A DNA stretch of 64,000 nt, from the NCBI GenBank assembly GCA_008638375.1, contig CM018041.1, positions 15,023,716 to 15,087,715 on the forward strand, in the 5' to 3' direction. Below are positions 48,201 to 62,400 of this stretch, piece after piece. The notes beneath the pieces were generated by a model. The model was not told the origin of the DNA, made no database searches, and was given only the letters and a program-made list of their open reading frames with translations. The translations under genes were made by a program, and so were the position numbers. The DNA is from Nyssa sinensis. Taxonomy: Eukaryota; Streptophyta; Magnoliopsida; Cornales; Nyssaceae. Numbering within the stretch: position 1 is the first letter of the stretch; the number at the start of each line of letters is the position of its first letter.

Positions 48201-48293
48201 GAACTATCAGAGAATGGCACTGATAGGGCCAAGAGAAAAGCAGGAAGCATTTTAGATCTCCTTCAAAAAATTGATGTGGTTGCCGAACCATGA
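42366..48293 (+). CDS. PUB14: U-box E3 ubiquitin ligase, PUB14-type (4 exons)
   Basis: Exons 42366-42644, 46482-46598, 46718-47131 and 47220-48293; all junctions GT-AG and phase 0; 627 residues, close to the roughly 630 of PUB14-type proteins. Residues 1-240 are the U-box N-terminal domain ([49 protein letters not shown]). The U-box is about 246-320: [49 protein letters not shown]; it recruits E2. About 350-620 are ARM repeats ([47 protein letters not shown]) for substrate binding. The family adds ubiquitin to targets in defence, death and hormone signalling. The start is the ATG giving the family N-terminus. Intron 1 is 3.8 kb because of a solo LTR and an inverted-repeat element. It converges on VPS33. 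The gene appears intact. Confidence 0.95.
43790..43898 (+). mobile_element. Short LINE/SINE 3' tail inside the solo LTR
   Basis: 'tgtgggttgccctttattgggcac...attacttttaccaatcaaaagaag' plus an A-run closely resembles 56080-56161 ('ggttttgccctacttgggcac...'). TAGCCGTT text on both sides (about 43688 and 43899) hints at a duplication. Confidence 0.5.
43950..44360. repeat. Field of GTCGAC palindromes (consensus TCAGTCGACTGA)
   Basis: Exact GTCGAC at 43986, 44206, 44258, 44330 and 44352. One-base variants (AATCGACTGA, AGTCAACTGA, CAGTCTACTGA) occur in between at irregular 40-80 bp spacing. Confidence 0.7.
44774..45667. mobile_element. Inverted-repeat element in PUB14 intron 1
   Basis: Left end ATCAAGGTTGTTAAAATCG; right end inverted ATCATGGTTGTAAAAACCC, with further pairing (GGATCCTA near both arms). 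Flanking 'tgtattta' and 'tgcattta' suggest an imperfect 8-9 bp duplication, compatible with a MULE-type MITE. A compound (GT)n(GA)n tract sits inside at 45190-45234. Confidence 0.6.
45894..45908. repeat. C15 homopolymer
   Basis: Fifteen C directly before a T-rich stretch in PUB14 intron 1; length may be uncertain in the assembly. Confidence 0.8.
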
Positions 48294-50479
48294 AGTCTGA
48301 CGAAAGTTTTTTAGGAGGATCTGTTCTGCAGATGTAAGGATGAAAAATATGTAATTTGTAGTACAATGGGATGCTGTACCCTGAAGGTCAAGTGTATGCA
48401 TGAAGTAAGTGAATATACCGATGATTGTTTCAGTCTTTCTGGGAAAGGTGTGTTTCTGTACAAAGGGATATATGATAGGAGGTCTTTGGTAAAACAGTTG
48501 TCTAAAGATGGCATGTTGATTCTGCGGAGGTAAGAGTGCCATCCATCGAAGAGGGGGAAGAGCAGCAATCTGTTTAACTTCTGAGGTAATCAGGCGGCAA
48601 GAGCAATCTGTTGTAACTTCTGAGATGAGCAGCCAGCTACTGCATTACTGTTAAACTTCTGAGAACTTGGAAACGGAAGTATGTTTATAATATTTTCCTG
48701 CTGAGGAAGCTCATTCTGTTTAATCATTGTCAGAATCTCACTGCAATACATTATTGAGAAGCATGTCGATGCCATTCTGCATCTTTGGTATGTCTCACTT
48801 GTCACTGCAACCACAATATATATATATATAATAACATGTACTTTCTTGTGCTCAAAACACTATCAGAATGAATGAGAGCACCTTGGTGGCACATGATTAT
48901 GTCCACAAAACACTTCCTTGTGGACCAATGTTTGTTGAAGTTATCCACTATTCAGTTTGAAGGACACACACACACACACACACACACAAGAAAACTAGGT
49001 TCATTAGGACAGCTATTTTGAAGAAATATTAGCTTGCAAATTACAATAGCTTATCGAATGATTTTCAATTCCTATGTGAGGGGTTTTTTTGGAATTAAGG
49101 AAATGGCCAACCTCTCTCTCTCTTACCCAAGATGTCTCCAACCCATTTTGTATAGAATTTCCTATAAATATACATAGTTAACGACAAACCATATGCATTG
49201 AACATAAGATAAGCACTTGAGACTCCAACCGTGATTAATTAGTACCATCCGAAAGCAAATATGTTGGGACAGAATGATATCTTCGACGATAATTTTTCTA
49301 CACTATAAATGTTTACATAGTACAATAATATATAAAGCTAATTGTAAGAAAACTGTCATAAAGGATACAATGAAATGTGTGAATAAATACTTGTATATAT
49401 AATAAAATGAGGTAAGTTTCAGACATGGGGGGCACCTTTCGAAAGGAAAATAAAACAATTATAGACTGTAAATAGAAGAGAGGTATTTGTAATATGTCAA
49501 TGAAAATAAGAGACATGAGTGTATTTCAAAAACTTCAGTCTTTATAATTATTAACATAAAGGAAGATTAATATGATTTTTCATTTTTCAATACTATTGTC
49601 ATTTAAGGTTTTTTAAATTTGGTCCTTTTTTTGTAGTATGAAATCTCATAGGAAATAGTGCCATGCCACCGCTGGACCAAAAAAAAAAAAAAATTGTTTG
49701 TCCTCTTCATGTCATGATTCTAAGAAGAACATTCACCAAGATAGATCAAATGGTTGTCACTAACATAATTTGATTATGACCTGGTTCTGGTTACTGGCAA
49801 ACTAATTTGTGAATCTGGATTTGTGGCTATCTGAAACAACACCCCCATCACATTTATTCAATGTCTCAATTAAACAAATTTATTGTCAATTTTGAGGCTC
49901 AAACTTTACATGTGCACATCCAAGGTCAAGGTCCATATCTAGATTGTCTCTCACTAATTTTCATATAATGAAGGATTTCATGCATATTACCACCACCACC
50001 ACCAAAAGACTCGAGGGAAGGAAAACAACAAGTAATAGCATATATTTTTCACCCCTTAATTGGGAGGAAAAATGGGAGGCAATTATGAGAGTAGAGTTCT
50101 AATTTTTTCAAGCCATTCCCTGGAACAGGTTCATTAAAATGGACAAAACTTGTAAGGTCGTCTTCAACAGGAGAATGCACATGAAACCAGAAATTTGCAA
50201 TTTAATCCTGGCAATAAAAAGGTAAACTCACCACTTTTTCATTCCAAACCAACCGTCCCCTCTCAGAAAACCAATACAAAAATAATGTATAGAAACAAGT
50301 CCCTAGATATGGTCTTAGTACACGATCAGAAATAGCACCATATGGTCTTAATAGATGATCAGAAATAACACACGCCTAAATTGCCATTGTGGACTCGTAA
50401 TTGCATCAACACGTTTCCTTGTGTTCAAGCTACCCAAAAAAAAAAAAAGTTCTCTGTCAAACAAACAAATATTTACAAG
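48294..50479. other. Intergenic between convergent PUB14 and VPS33 3' ends
   Basis: It holds the two 3' UTRs. Near-repeats 'caatctgtttaacttctgag', 'caatctgttgtaacttctgag' and 'tgttaaacttctgag' at 48569-48663 form a small local repeat in the PUB14 3' UTR. (TA)n at 48818-48830 and (AC)n at 48964-48989. No other gene seen. Confidence 0.6.
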
Positions 50480-53400
50480 TCACCCCAAGCTCTCGACGAA
50501 TGTTTCAGCCAAGGTATGACCATTGACTATTTTTGTTGTCCCAACAATCAAGTCATATGCCATCCCTTCCTGCAAGACAAAGATTGCAATCAGACACTGG
50601 AAATAACAAGTTGATAAAAGAAAGAAGAATATGATGTTGATGATGACAGTGAAGGAAATATGATTAATGGGTTAATCAGTCTGAATCCCTAGTGCTTTAC
50701 ACAGGATTTGAAATGATTCTATTTCATTTCTCTATTTGGTAACTTTTTCAGCTGTTGACTCTTAAATCAAATCCAAAATCTCTCAATCTCTCCAAACTCG
50801 GATTTTTTCAAAAACATATCTCAAATCAGTATTTCCAAAATTTTCTTTGCTTTCCCACCTTTTTATTGGCAACTAAACAGAGAGGAGCATTGATCAAATA
50901 AACCACAAAGAAAGTGTGTTACAGAGAGAGAAACCCGTTTCAGATCTTAATGAGGTCAGTTGGACGCAGCAAAGAACTTGGTGGCACCACTTCTTGTAAG
51001 GTGTCCATCAGCATTCCTGATATGATCTTTGGTTCTCTTTTGAGCACTGACTCACTGAATCCCAACCAATTTCCATTGTCCCTTAACTTACTGAATTTTC
51101 GAAAGGGTTGGATTAAGCACCTTCGTTCCTGTTTTTCTTTTTCTTTTTTTCTAATGGAGGAAAAGAAGAGAGAAGAAATTCGGGTTTTGGGAAAGGGGTG
51201 GTGGTGGCAGGACCGGGTGGTGGCTTAGCCGCATTTTGCATTGTTGGTGCTGGCGACGATTGGTTAAGAGAGACCTTTTGGAAGGTCCATTGGGGATGGT
51301 TGTGGTGATGGTTTTGGAGGCTTTGATGGTGATGGGGGTTTTGTTGTAGTGAGCCAGCTGTGAGTTTGAAGAGCCCACGAGGGCTTAGCCGAGAGAGATT
51401 GGGGATAGACTTGGAGATAAGACAGTGTGTTTATAATGACCCAAAGGAATTATTCAATGGGATACAATATTTACTAAATGAATTATATGAATCCTGAAAG
51501 TGTGTTGAAATTGGATTTTGTTATTAATTTTAATAAAAAATTCAAAAAATCACCTTATTGATTTTACGCGAACAAATATTTGAAAGAAAAGTGACATTAA
51601 TTTGCATGTAATAGGTGTTGACAATAGTAGTCAAAAAAGGCGGAGAAAGTTTTTTTTTACAAATATACAAAAAAGTTATGTTTTTTTCACTATCCAAATG
51701 CATTTTCAACTTTTTTACTAATTTCATAATCATATCCCAAATGCATTTTTATACACCTCAAAAAACAAATTGTAGTATTCAGAAACACAATTCAAAAATA
51801 ATTTTTAGAATATCATTTCTGAATCACTATCCAAACGAGGGCAATTTGAAACCAAGAATTTAATCCAATCATTTTGAGCATTTGAAATGTGGCATTAGCT
51901 CTTGCCCAAAGTCCGAAACAAACAAGTGGAGTTCTAAAGTAACGTAAATCTGTTTTTCCTTCAAACTAAATAGTACAAGCGGCATCAAAGTGGCCTGGTC
52001 CACTATATCAAATCCTAAATGACCTCAAGTGTATGTTATGATACATGCTACAACACAACATAGATGATTACAAAAATTAATAAACAAAGGAGAAATACAA
52101 TAAAATATAGTAAAACATCGTTAGCTGATGGCGATTATGAACATACCTGAGCGCTAAGAAAACGAAGAGCAGAAATCTCCGCATATGTTACCCCTCCAAT
52201 GAAAACAACTAGTACTAGAGAACGCCTTCCATCAGCCACTCTGAAATATGATAAAATGTGTTGCATAAAAAGAAAGTGTAAACAGATGAGCCATTGTATC
52301 TTTAAGACCAGAAAAGAAAATTGAAGTTAAGACTTTGGCCTATTTAGATGTACTTATAAAAACACAATTTCTATATTTTAAAAAATAATAAAATTAGAAA
52401 CACTAAATATCTGGTACCCCTACAAAAAATTGTAATAAAGCCTACTTGGTTTTTTTGTTCAATTAGAAGAGCATTCCAAATTAAAGAAACAAAATTTTGT
52501 TGCACTTAACAGAAAAAAAAAATAGATGTTTCCACCAGCACAAGATTATTGCCACAACCACCCCATTTTTGCCACCACATTATAACGGCACCTAAAAGGG
52601 CAGTTATAATGCTCAAGTGTCCAGAAACCTTTATTTGACTAACTTGTTAAAAAAGCATTCCAAAATTAAGGGGGGAAATTGTACAGCAACTCGAAAGGGA
52701 TAAGCCAAAGATTCCTGCCACTGCCACCATTATTGTTGCAACTGCCCCATTTTTGCCACCACATTTATGCTGCCACCACTGCCTCCATATGGTAGGCATG
52801 ATCAAGGACTAGTGCTAATAGTGCATGTAAGTGAGCCTTTATAATGCTTCGGTCCTTGTGTATCTTTCTTTTCTTTTGTCTTCTTTTTTTGCTTTCTAAA
52901 ACAGGGTTCGAGTGCTACTACCAAGTCCACAAACAAATATGGCCTTGTTTTTTCACATTTGGATTAATTTTCGGGAACGACAATGCTTTGCAAAAAAAAA
53001 AAAGGCAAGGGATAATGAACTATACAAGACAATTTAAGTAGCAGAAAAGAAATTAGGAACAGTTATTGAAGTGTACCTGTCCATATTAGACAAGGCCCCA
53101 GGCAGAGTGTCAAAAGATGGACTGCTTGCAAATCCACTCTGTTAAAGTAATGCCACATATCAACATATTAAGGAACAGTACACCATAGCAATATGATGGA
53201 AAGTATAACATGAGAAATGTAACAAGAATGAATGCAACAGGGAAAATGAAAAAACACAGAGAAAAATAAAGAAAGAAAAGAATACTAACTCTTTTTGTAT
53301 CTGAATGTGGTCCAGGCAACAGCTTCAATATTTCTTCAATAGGACGCCTGAAGGATCAATTTGTTACATTTAAGAAAGGATAGTCCATGTGCAAAACCCA

Positions 53401-56400
53401 TGCTGCCATTGTGTATATAAGACAAAATTCACTTGAAGCTAATATAAAACTAAATGAAAGCAAAATTTATACCAAAAAATAATAATGCCCAGAATTTCAA
53501 TTAACAGTGATCAAAAAGATATAAAAATGCCTTTATAATTCAGTCTCAAGTCTATGGCAATGTTACCAAAAAATAAGATGTTTGATGCTTGGACGGTACG
53601 TCCACAATTGGTACAAACTATGAAGCACAGACGCTTTGTTTTGGTTCACGTGTCCCTGTCGGACACGTTTCGGGTACGGGAAAAAAAGTGTTAGGACACA
53701 TTATGGATGCGTCTGGACACGTTTCTGGTTTTTCTTTTTCCTTTTCTTTTTGGGTTGTTTCCCTCTTTTTATCCTCTTCTCGTGTGTTTTTTTTTTTTTT
53801 TTGTGTGTGTGTGTGTGTGTGTTCTATGTATAGTTAGTGAATTTGTTTTGGAACTTGAATCATAGATGTTGGTGATTAGGTGAAAAAGTTCTAATATTTT
53901 TGTAACTTGTGTGTTTTTATGCCAGTTTTAATTTAAATAATGTAAGATTTTTATTATATGATCATATAAAAAAAATTATAAAAATATATATATTTAATGT
54001 GTCCCTAATGTATCCATATCCTACTTTTTTGAGAAATGTAGTGTCTACATGTCCGTGTCGTGTCGTATCATATCCATGTCCCTATACGTGCATCTTAGGG
54101 TACAACATTGCTTCTTGTAATGATTAACAAACATTTAAAGACAATTATTGAATTGTGTTAGGATGGTACACCAACAAGAGGTGTCACAATGAACACACTT
54201 ACCAAGGTGACAACATGTTGATATTAGAAATAGCCTCTGAGCACTATAATATGAATCAGTGACCTCATTTATTATCTTGATACAGTTGTCCCCATAACAT
54301 GACTTTTAGATATCAACACGTTGAACATTTAGGGAGATCTAGTACTGGGATTTCATGCTACATACCAAGGTGCCTTAGATCTCATCTAGCTTAAGATTTT
54401 CAAGTGGCACATTAATCCTTTTTTATTTTTATTCTCAGTTCAGTAGATTGCAAGATCTTGTCTACACCCTACCTCATGCTATCCTACCTTTACCTAACCC
54501 AACCCATGAATTGAGGAGACCGTACTTATCCATTAATCAGGGTCCTTGTTAGGTTTGTAAGTCCCTATAAATCTCCTCATAGCACTACTACTCTTGATAC
54601 CAACACGGCTAAAGCATGTTGGCATTCGGATCCTCAAACATGCTGAGTGTCGATTAGATCACAATTTGACATTGCAGATAGAGAATCCTTCCTCGAGAAT
54701 CTGAAAAGCACGCACTTTGGACCCTGTTGAACTAATATGACACGATAGCAATACAATATTGATATAATTGATCATATGTATCTCTCTTTTTAGTAAATTA
54801 AGTTAAATTTCTTTGAAAAATACCAAGCAATCCCTCAATCTTGAGAAGCTAAGCTATGGAGGGTTCCTTTTTGCTGAATTATATGGCATAAACATTCTCA
54901 AGAAGAGTCAGTAAATCATCTCTTTTTGCATTGTCCCGTGGCAAGTGACTTATGGAGTTTGATATTTTTACTTTTTGGGTTACAATGGGTTATGCCTGAT
55001 TCAGTTAGGGTTCTTTTCGTGATTTAAGAGGTCGGTGGATATGCAAGAACCACCCCTCTCTGTCTTTTTTGTGTTTGGAAGGAATGCAATCAAATAAATT
55101 TTGATGGAGAGAAGCGTTCAGTGTCTTGAGTTATGGGGATGGTTCTTGGATTCCTTATTTTGGGTTGTTCAGTGTTATACTTTTTCTGTTGACTCTATAT
55201 TGGAGTTCATGAGTGATATGTGGCTTAGGTGATAACTTGAGTTGAGTAATAGGTCTTTATTTCATTTTTTGTTTCTGAACATCCTTCATGTACATGGTTT
55301 CATCCCCCCTTTTTGGACATTTGAATAAATTATTTTACTTATCAAAAATAATATTCTCAATTAAGTGGGCCATTCCCAACCCGTGCATAGTGCACAATCG
55401 GAAATAAAAAGGGATAACCAATCCTGTGCATGACTTCAGTGCCCCTTGGTTCATCTACATATTTGAGGCTGCATGTCAGCTTGTCACAATTTAGATGGCT
55501 GGGAGCCCGGGACTATGCAAAAAACAGCAACTAACCGTAAAATAGTTGAAGTCAAGACAATGAATTAAGTAATACGGGAATATGTCCACTCATGAGCTTA
55601 CGAGCATACAAAGCAAGAGAAATTACTTATTTTCTTTCTTTCAGATGACCTCGAATCTTCACTGGGATCAGAGCAGACCACACTACTAAACTTCGTGTTT
55701 GATATAATCAATATTGAAAAGTTCTTTTTTTTTTCCTTTTCTAAAGAAAAAAAAAAGTAGCATAGAATGGTTTTTTTATTGATATTATATTAGGTAATTT
55801 TTTATAATTTGGCAACTCTAGTAATCATCAAATACACACTGCAAAGGCTCTTCCAATTCAACTAGTGCATATTACATTTTTTTTCAGGAAAAAAGAAAAA
55901 AGAGAGATTAAAGAGTGAAATAACATAAATGAAGAATTATAACTTACAAAATAAAAATTACAAATAACATTTGCAGTCCTCACAGATGGAACCTCCTTGA
56001 ATTTCCTCTCCAAAATCATTGTCATTTATTTTAACATTTCTGCTTGCCTTATACATTTCAGTAAGTGTAAAGCTGGCCCTTTCTTTTTGTATATCTAGGG
56101 GTTTTGCCCTACTTGGGCACCCTTGTTAATACAAAAGTACACTTACTGATAAAAAAAAAAAATTATACAAAAAACATGTTGAAAAATTAGATAGATTTAT
56201 GTGCATTCTCAATCAACGAAAGGAGAGCCTTTTGGTTGTATAGAAAGAATAATGATATGTAAGTCATTTTCTTCACAGCTTAAAACTAAACTAATATAGT
56301 AAATTTAAATAATTTAAGCTGACCTGAATTAAGAACTTCTATGGAAAGCTAAAGAAGTTTGAATGGAACATGTGCATAGTTAGAATGTTTTTATCTTCAT

Positions 56401-59400
56401 CAAATAATTGAACTTCAGTTCCATCTGAATTCTGAAGAGAAATATGTGTGTGAATTTAATGTGTTCAATAGAAGTTCAAAATGACAGTTCTAAACACTAA
56501 CTTAATAAGTTGTTAATAATAAAACTAAATAGATCAGTAGGACATGACACCAAACTAGGAAGGTCAAATCCCCTTAACAGCATCCTAGTGAAGGTGCATA
56601 AATTTTCCTAGACAAGGCTATGTATGTGTCTTGAGGAAAAAAAAATACCTGTAGTTGGTCCCAATAATGCTGGGGTTAGGAGTGGACTGGGTATAAAACT
56701 AAGCTTTGGTATTATTGCAAAAAGTGACTCTTCTGTGATTATAAATAAAACTTGTACATTTATTTATCTTCAACTTTGTTTGTACATGTCAAAGAACCAT
56801 CAAGAGTTAAAACAATGATGAAAACAAAACATCCAATAAGCTCCCTAACAAAAGGCACAATACCCTAACAGATGTCCAAAGAGACCAACTTGCCAACATG
56901 GATTGTCAAGAGTGTCCAATATGCCAAATGTCAACAAGAACGCGCCCCACAAATTGAAGCAAGTCCAGTCCACTCTTGACAATCCATGCCCCCCAACCAC
57001 ACACAAAGGGCGGAGAAGAAACTAAAACCCCCCCAAAAAAGATGATAAACAAAACATACAAGATGACTCTCTTTTTTAAAGGAAAAAGCACATAATTACT
57101 AATATTAAACAATACGGGACAATCAAGACCCAAATATAAGAAATAGCGACAAACACACAAGGCTGCAGTCACAACCGCCAATATTTTAGATTGTTTTTAG
57201 TCCTTACCATTTCAAGGATCTTGGATCCAAGATGATATTGTAGATCTCTTTATTGAATTAAAATAATGGTCAATCTCATGTAGAAATATCACAATTGGAT
57301 GCATCCTGCCCCATATCTATCCCTATTCTCAATTTTCAATCATTTTTTCTAAAGTTGAGAATTCCAAAATTTCCATAATACATCAAAACTAGATAGTTAT
57401 CAATTCAACTCCATCCACTTGACACCCAACTTAAGTGGGCTTGATTTGGAACTATGGCATGGAAGCACCCCATGAATATAGAAAAATAGCTGAAGCAAAT
57501 TGTAATATTCACAAAGTAAGAACAATGGTTAATGTCAAGTGCACATGTTATGAGAACTAAAGGTCTAAAACCTAGCTGGTGGATTGGAACAAAGTAATGA
57601 GAATAAGCTTATTTTGTCTCTTGGGGTATGCCCCTCTTTCTTTGTACTTCTTTTTTTTATTGCGATGATATATCTACAAAGCTTACCTACCAAAAAAAAG
57701 TCTAAGTGCAGTATTGCAAATTCCCAAACAGAAATACATAAAGGCCACAATAACTGACAAATCCAGTAAGCTAATTCATTCCAGACATGGAAATCCAAAT
57801 CTCAGACCCCTCCATAATGGTTTAAACCTTATAGCGCTTTGCTGTGCAGCCCGATTGCCTTTGGCATAGGGTTTTGGAACGGAAATATGGGATTGGCCAA
57901 TGGGGATGGACCACTGAGGAAGCTAGAAGTCCTTATGGGGTAAGCTAAAGGGACGAGTGAGTTTCTTTCTTGGGTTGAGTTTGTGGTGGGTAATGGTAGC
58001 ATGATACGTTTTTGGCATAATGTTTGGAGTGGAGATACTCCTTTGAAGCAGAAATTTCCTGATTTATACTGGATTGTCACTAGTGATGGAGAGGTGAGAG
58101 TAGATGACTATCTTCAGTTCAGAGGTCAAAGTGATTTGGGATCCTCACTTCTTTAGGGCATTTCAAGATTGAGAAATGCCGTCTATGGAGGCTTTAATGG
58201 TTTTGTTGTATGGAACTCGAGTGGGGAGAAACAGAGATGCTATACAGTGAAAGTCGGGGCCCAATGGGAGGTTCAGTGTGAGGTCGTATTATGAGATCCT
58301 TGGGGGAAACACAGACACTTATTTTCCATGGAAAATCATTTGGGAAGTGAATGTTCCTTCAAAGGTTTCCTTCTTTATATGGATGGCGGTGTTGGAAGCA
58401 ATTCTCACTTTGGAGAATTTGGGAAGAAGGGGAAGTTTCTTCGAATTGGTGTTGCATGTGTAAGAGAGCAGATTAATCTACCAATCACCTTCTTCATTGT
58501 ATGATGGCGAGGGAGGTTAATCTAAGCTTTTTGTGATTTTTGGGACGTATTGGACGATGCTGGATCGGTGAAGGACTTTTTGATGTGTTGGAGGGCAGCC
58601 TGCCCTTCTAAAAGGGTCAGGCAAGCAAGGTGGTCAGCTCCTTCATGTTTAATGCGGTGCATTTGATGGGAGCGTAATCAGAACATTTGAGGAAGCGGAG
58701 ATTCCTATTCATTGGCTAAAGAAGAAAATTTTTCACACTTTGCATTTTTGGATTGTAAGGAAATATCTCATTTCTCTACCCTCATTTGTAGACTCTTTGG
58801 GAGAGATGAATTGTATAGATACCAAGCAAAAAAACGAATTGTATAGATGGGTCATAAGTAGTATCACGCTTTCTTTGTTGTTATTGGGTTGTGCTCCCTT
58901 TTCCGATCTCTCTCTATAATACAAATTAACTTTACTTATCAAAAAAATAAATCAATGAAAATTTAACCAGAGAAACTAACGTTCACTTGATCCCTTTTCA
59001 GCTAAATACTTAATAATAATGTCATAACCTACTGCACAAAGCAGGGGAAAAAAAAGGAAATTATGACAGATTCTTTAAGGATAAAAACTGCAAATATGAA
59101 ACTCTGGCAGATAACGAATAAATATTGTTGAAGGTATTTTAGAGAATGAAAAACATATAGTCTTCTATCTAAGAGGTCAAGATTTATAGTCACAACTTAC
59201 AAGTAAATAAGAAAACTATCATAAATTAGTTCCTACAATCAATCAATACAATCAATCAATCTAATGCCTAAATTAAGTTACAAATTCTGTCAATATTTAC
59301 AATACTCCCCCTCAAGCTGGAGAGTATATATCTAAAACTCTCAGCTTGCTTCAAATAGAGTCGATGGCAATCTTTGGTAAAGCTTTGGTAAAGATATCGG

Positions 59401-62400
59401 CAAGTTGACTATCAGAAGGAACAAACGGAGTAACAAACGGGGTGGTGATTTCCTTTAGACTCTACTTAGATCGAATGACATGACAATTAACTTCAATATG
59501 CTTGGTCTGTTCGTTAGAATCCTTCAATTTTGTATTGGTCAGTGATCAAATAAAAAAAAAATCTTTGTTGTCCATGGTTTCCAACTTATCAGCCATGATA
59601 GGACAAAGAAGTCGCTAAAGCAAAGATTCGGGAAGCGAGAGAAGCTAGCCGAGACTGGCTGGGCTGAGGGATCGAGAGGCTCTGTTGAGAGTGACGTGAA
59701 GTTGGACCGAGGAGGCCGAGAGGCTCTGTCGAGAGGTGTCGAAGGAGCCGAAAGGCTCTGCCGAGAGGGGCCGAGAGAGACGACAGGCACCGAAAAGGGA
59801 GAGGACCGAGAAAGAGAATGTATGGTTTAGAAAATCTGCTCTGATACCATGTCGAAGGTATTTTAGAGAATGAAAAATGAATATTTTTCTCTCTAGGAGA
59901 TCAGGATTTATAGTCATAGCTTACAAGTAACTAAGGAAACTATCCTAAATTAATTCCTATAATCAATCAATCAATCTAATGCCTAAATTAAGCTACAAAT
60001 TAAGTTCAATCTAATGCCTAAATTTTACAATCAATATTTACAACAAATATGAAGCCTAGCACTTGAGAAATTGACCTCACCATCCAGATCGAACTGCATG
60101 CTGAACCAGCCGAATACTGAGTGGTGCATATCCAGAGAAGACATAGGCAATATCATTGGGGCTGTTACATAAGCAAATCAATCCAAAAGTTAGAAGCAAG
60201 ACAATGGGAACATTAAAACAATCCATAAATAGATTAATTAGAATCTTAAGACAACTTCAAAAGTATTCTTATGAATTGAGTGAAATGTTATACAATGTAA
60301 GAATAAAAACCACTCACTTATATTATATGGGGTGGGTACAGTTCAAGATAAGGAAACATTAGCTTCAATAACATACATTTAAAAAATAAAAACAAAAAAA
60401 AAATATTAATGAAAAATTTAATATAATGTCTAAGGAAAGGCCAATCAGAACCACATTTAATAATTCAAAGACCTCCACCTGGTTAACCTGGTTGGAAAGG
60501 AACAATCACATTTTTGACTGGTGGATTACATTATAACCACACAAAAAAAGAAAAGGTGGTCCACAAGTCTACCAATCTATGGGCCTAAATATCTTAAACC
60601 TTCCAAATAATCCCTCTTTTCTACCAAGATTGTGGGTAGCTGATGTTCTGCTCCCAACCGTACTAACCATGAGTTTAGCTCAATTTTGACTATTGTTCTT
60701 TAGAATAATAGTCAAATTGGTACCAGTGGGATTTTAAGGAAACACAATGATTATATCATACTCTTTTTTTGAACAATTATTATATGATACTTGTGTTTTC
60801 AATTACATTCAATCAAATAGGTTAAAAGAAAAGGAAAGTCTCTTTTGAGTACGACAGAAGCCACTAAATTAAGTGTTCATAATATCATTTTTTTTTTTTT
60901 TGACGGGTGTTCAAAATATCATTGTGGAAGATGAGAATGCAAACGTCGTCAAGGGGTTAAAAAATGGTGATAAAAACTCTTGAAGTCCATCCTTTGTGTT
61001 GAACTAAGTTATTGGTCTCTTTAAGATCTAGGTGTCTCTCTTCAGTAGGGTACCTAGGTCACCATATGTATTCAAAACTGATTCCTTTTCTATAAGAAGT
61101 TTGACTTTGAAGGCATATGTTAAGAGATCAATACCTTTCTAGTATTTTGCTTTCCTTAGTCTTAGGTGGTTGTGGTTCACAGCTCATGAGATCTACCAGT
61201 TTCCTCCGTTCTGCGTTTCTTTCATATAGGTTGTGTTCAGAATGAGGAGATTGGGTCCAAGTTTATGAACATGTAAGAGGGTGGGCTATTGGGGTTTGAT
61301 TAGAAGAGATTAGAGAGATAATAGAGAACAGGTAGGAAAGACATATCCATCTAGAATCCTTGTATAACTAGAATCCTCCATGGCATGGATCTGAAATAAC
61401 TCCATTGACCATGTTACTTCAAATCCATTGAAATAAGGCTCTCAAATCCTTCTACAAATCCTGCTGATGTCCACATCAAAGCTATAATACCTAAACATTC
61501 AAATCCAGATCCATTCATCTCCAATCCATCAATCCAAGCCATACTTGTCAATAGGGCAAGCAAAAGCGGTAAACAGAAATTCGAAATGTGGTTCAAAAAT
61601 CCTATTGGATTGGTAAGCGATTAATAATAAAATCATTTGAAAATGTAATAAGAAACTTTGATAAAACCTATATAAACACTACAAAATTTAATGTGGTATA
61701 ATAAAATGTTAATGTTAGCAAAAAATTATGAAAATTATTATAGAAGTTATATAGTATTGTTGCACAATAAAATGCATCAAGTTTAAAGAAAAATAAAATA
61801 ATAATGATGATGAGAAGCGAGATAAGTTTCCCAAAATTTATCGAGTTTCTAGAAAGTTCCTTATAAGTTTCCCTAAAATTTTCACTTTTCAAAAAAATAG
61901 TTTCCTTAACAAAACGTTCCCAAACCATTTTCATGGTGTTTCCCCCAAAACTTATTCGATGTTTCATCTTAATTTCTGAAACAAGTTTCTGGAGAAACAA
62001 GTCTCTGACCTAAAAACAAGTTTCCTAGCAACTATGATCCAAATGCAACCTTAAGTATATCTTTTCCTCCACACCTTTCTTCTTTTTAGTTATTTTTTCA
62101 TTTCCTCTTAAAATGAAAAATAAAAAAGACACATCTGGAAGAACAATCAGCAAAGATCACATATATACATTTTAGATAAAAACACCTGGAAATCCATCTC
62201 TTGACTAAATCCATTTAAGAGCAAAAAGCAGAGTCAAATGGATATTATAACCATGTGATCCCTAGACTTTCCTGACTATAATCATCTGTTTCTGACCACC
62301 ATGGAAAATAATTAGTCATGATCTTCTCTTCACACTTCTTTATTTATATATTTACTTCGTAGCATAGAAATATTGCATTATTCTCATATAATCCCTCTCA

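Noticed and set aside
50914..51228. 104-codon plus-strand ORF in the last VPS33 intron
   Set aside because: No motif; lies in intronic DNA antisense to VPS33.
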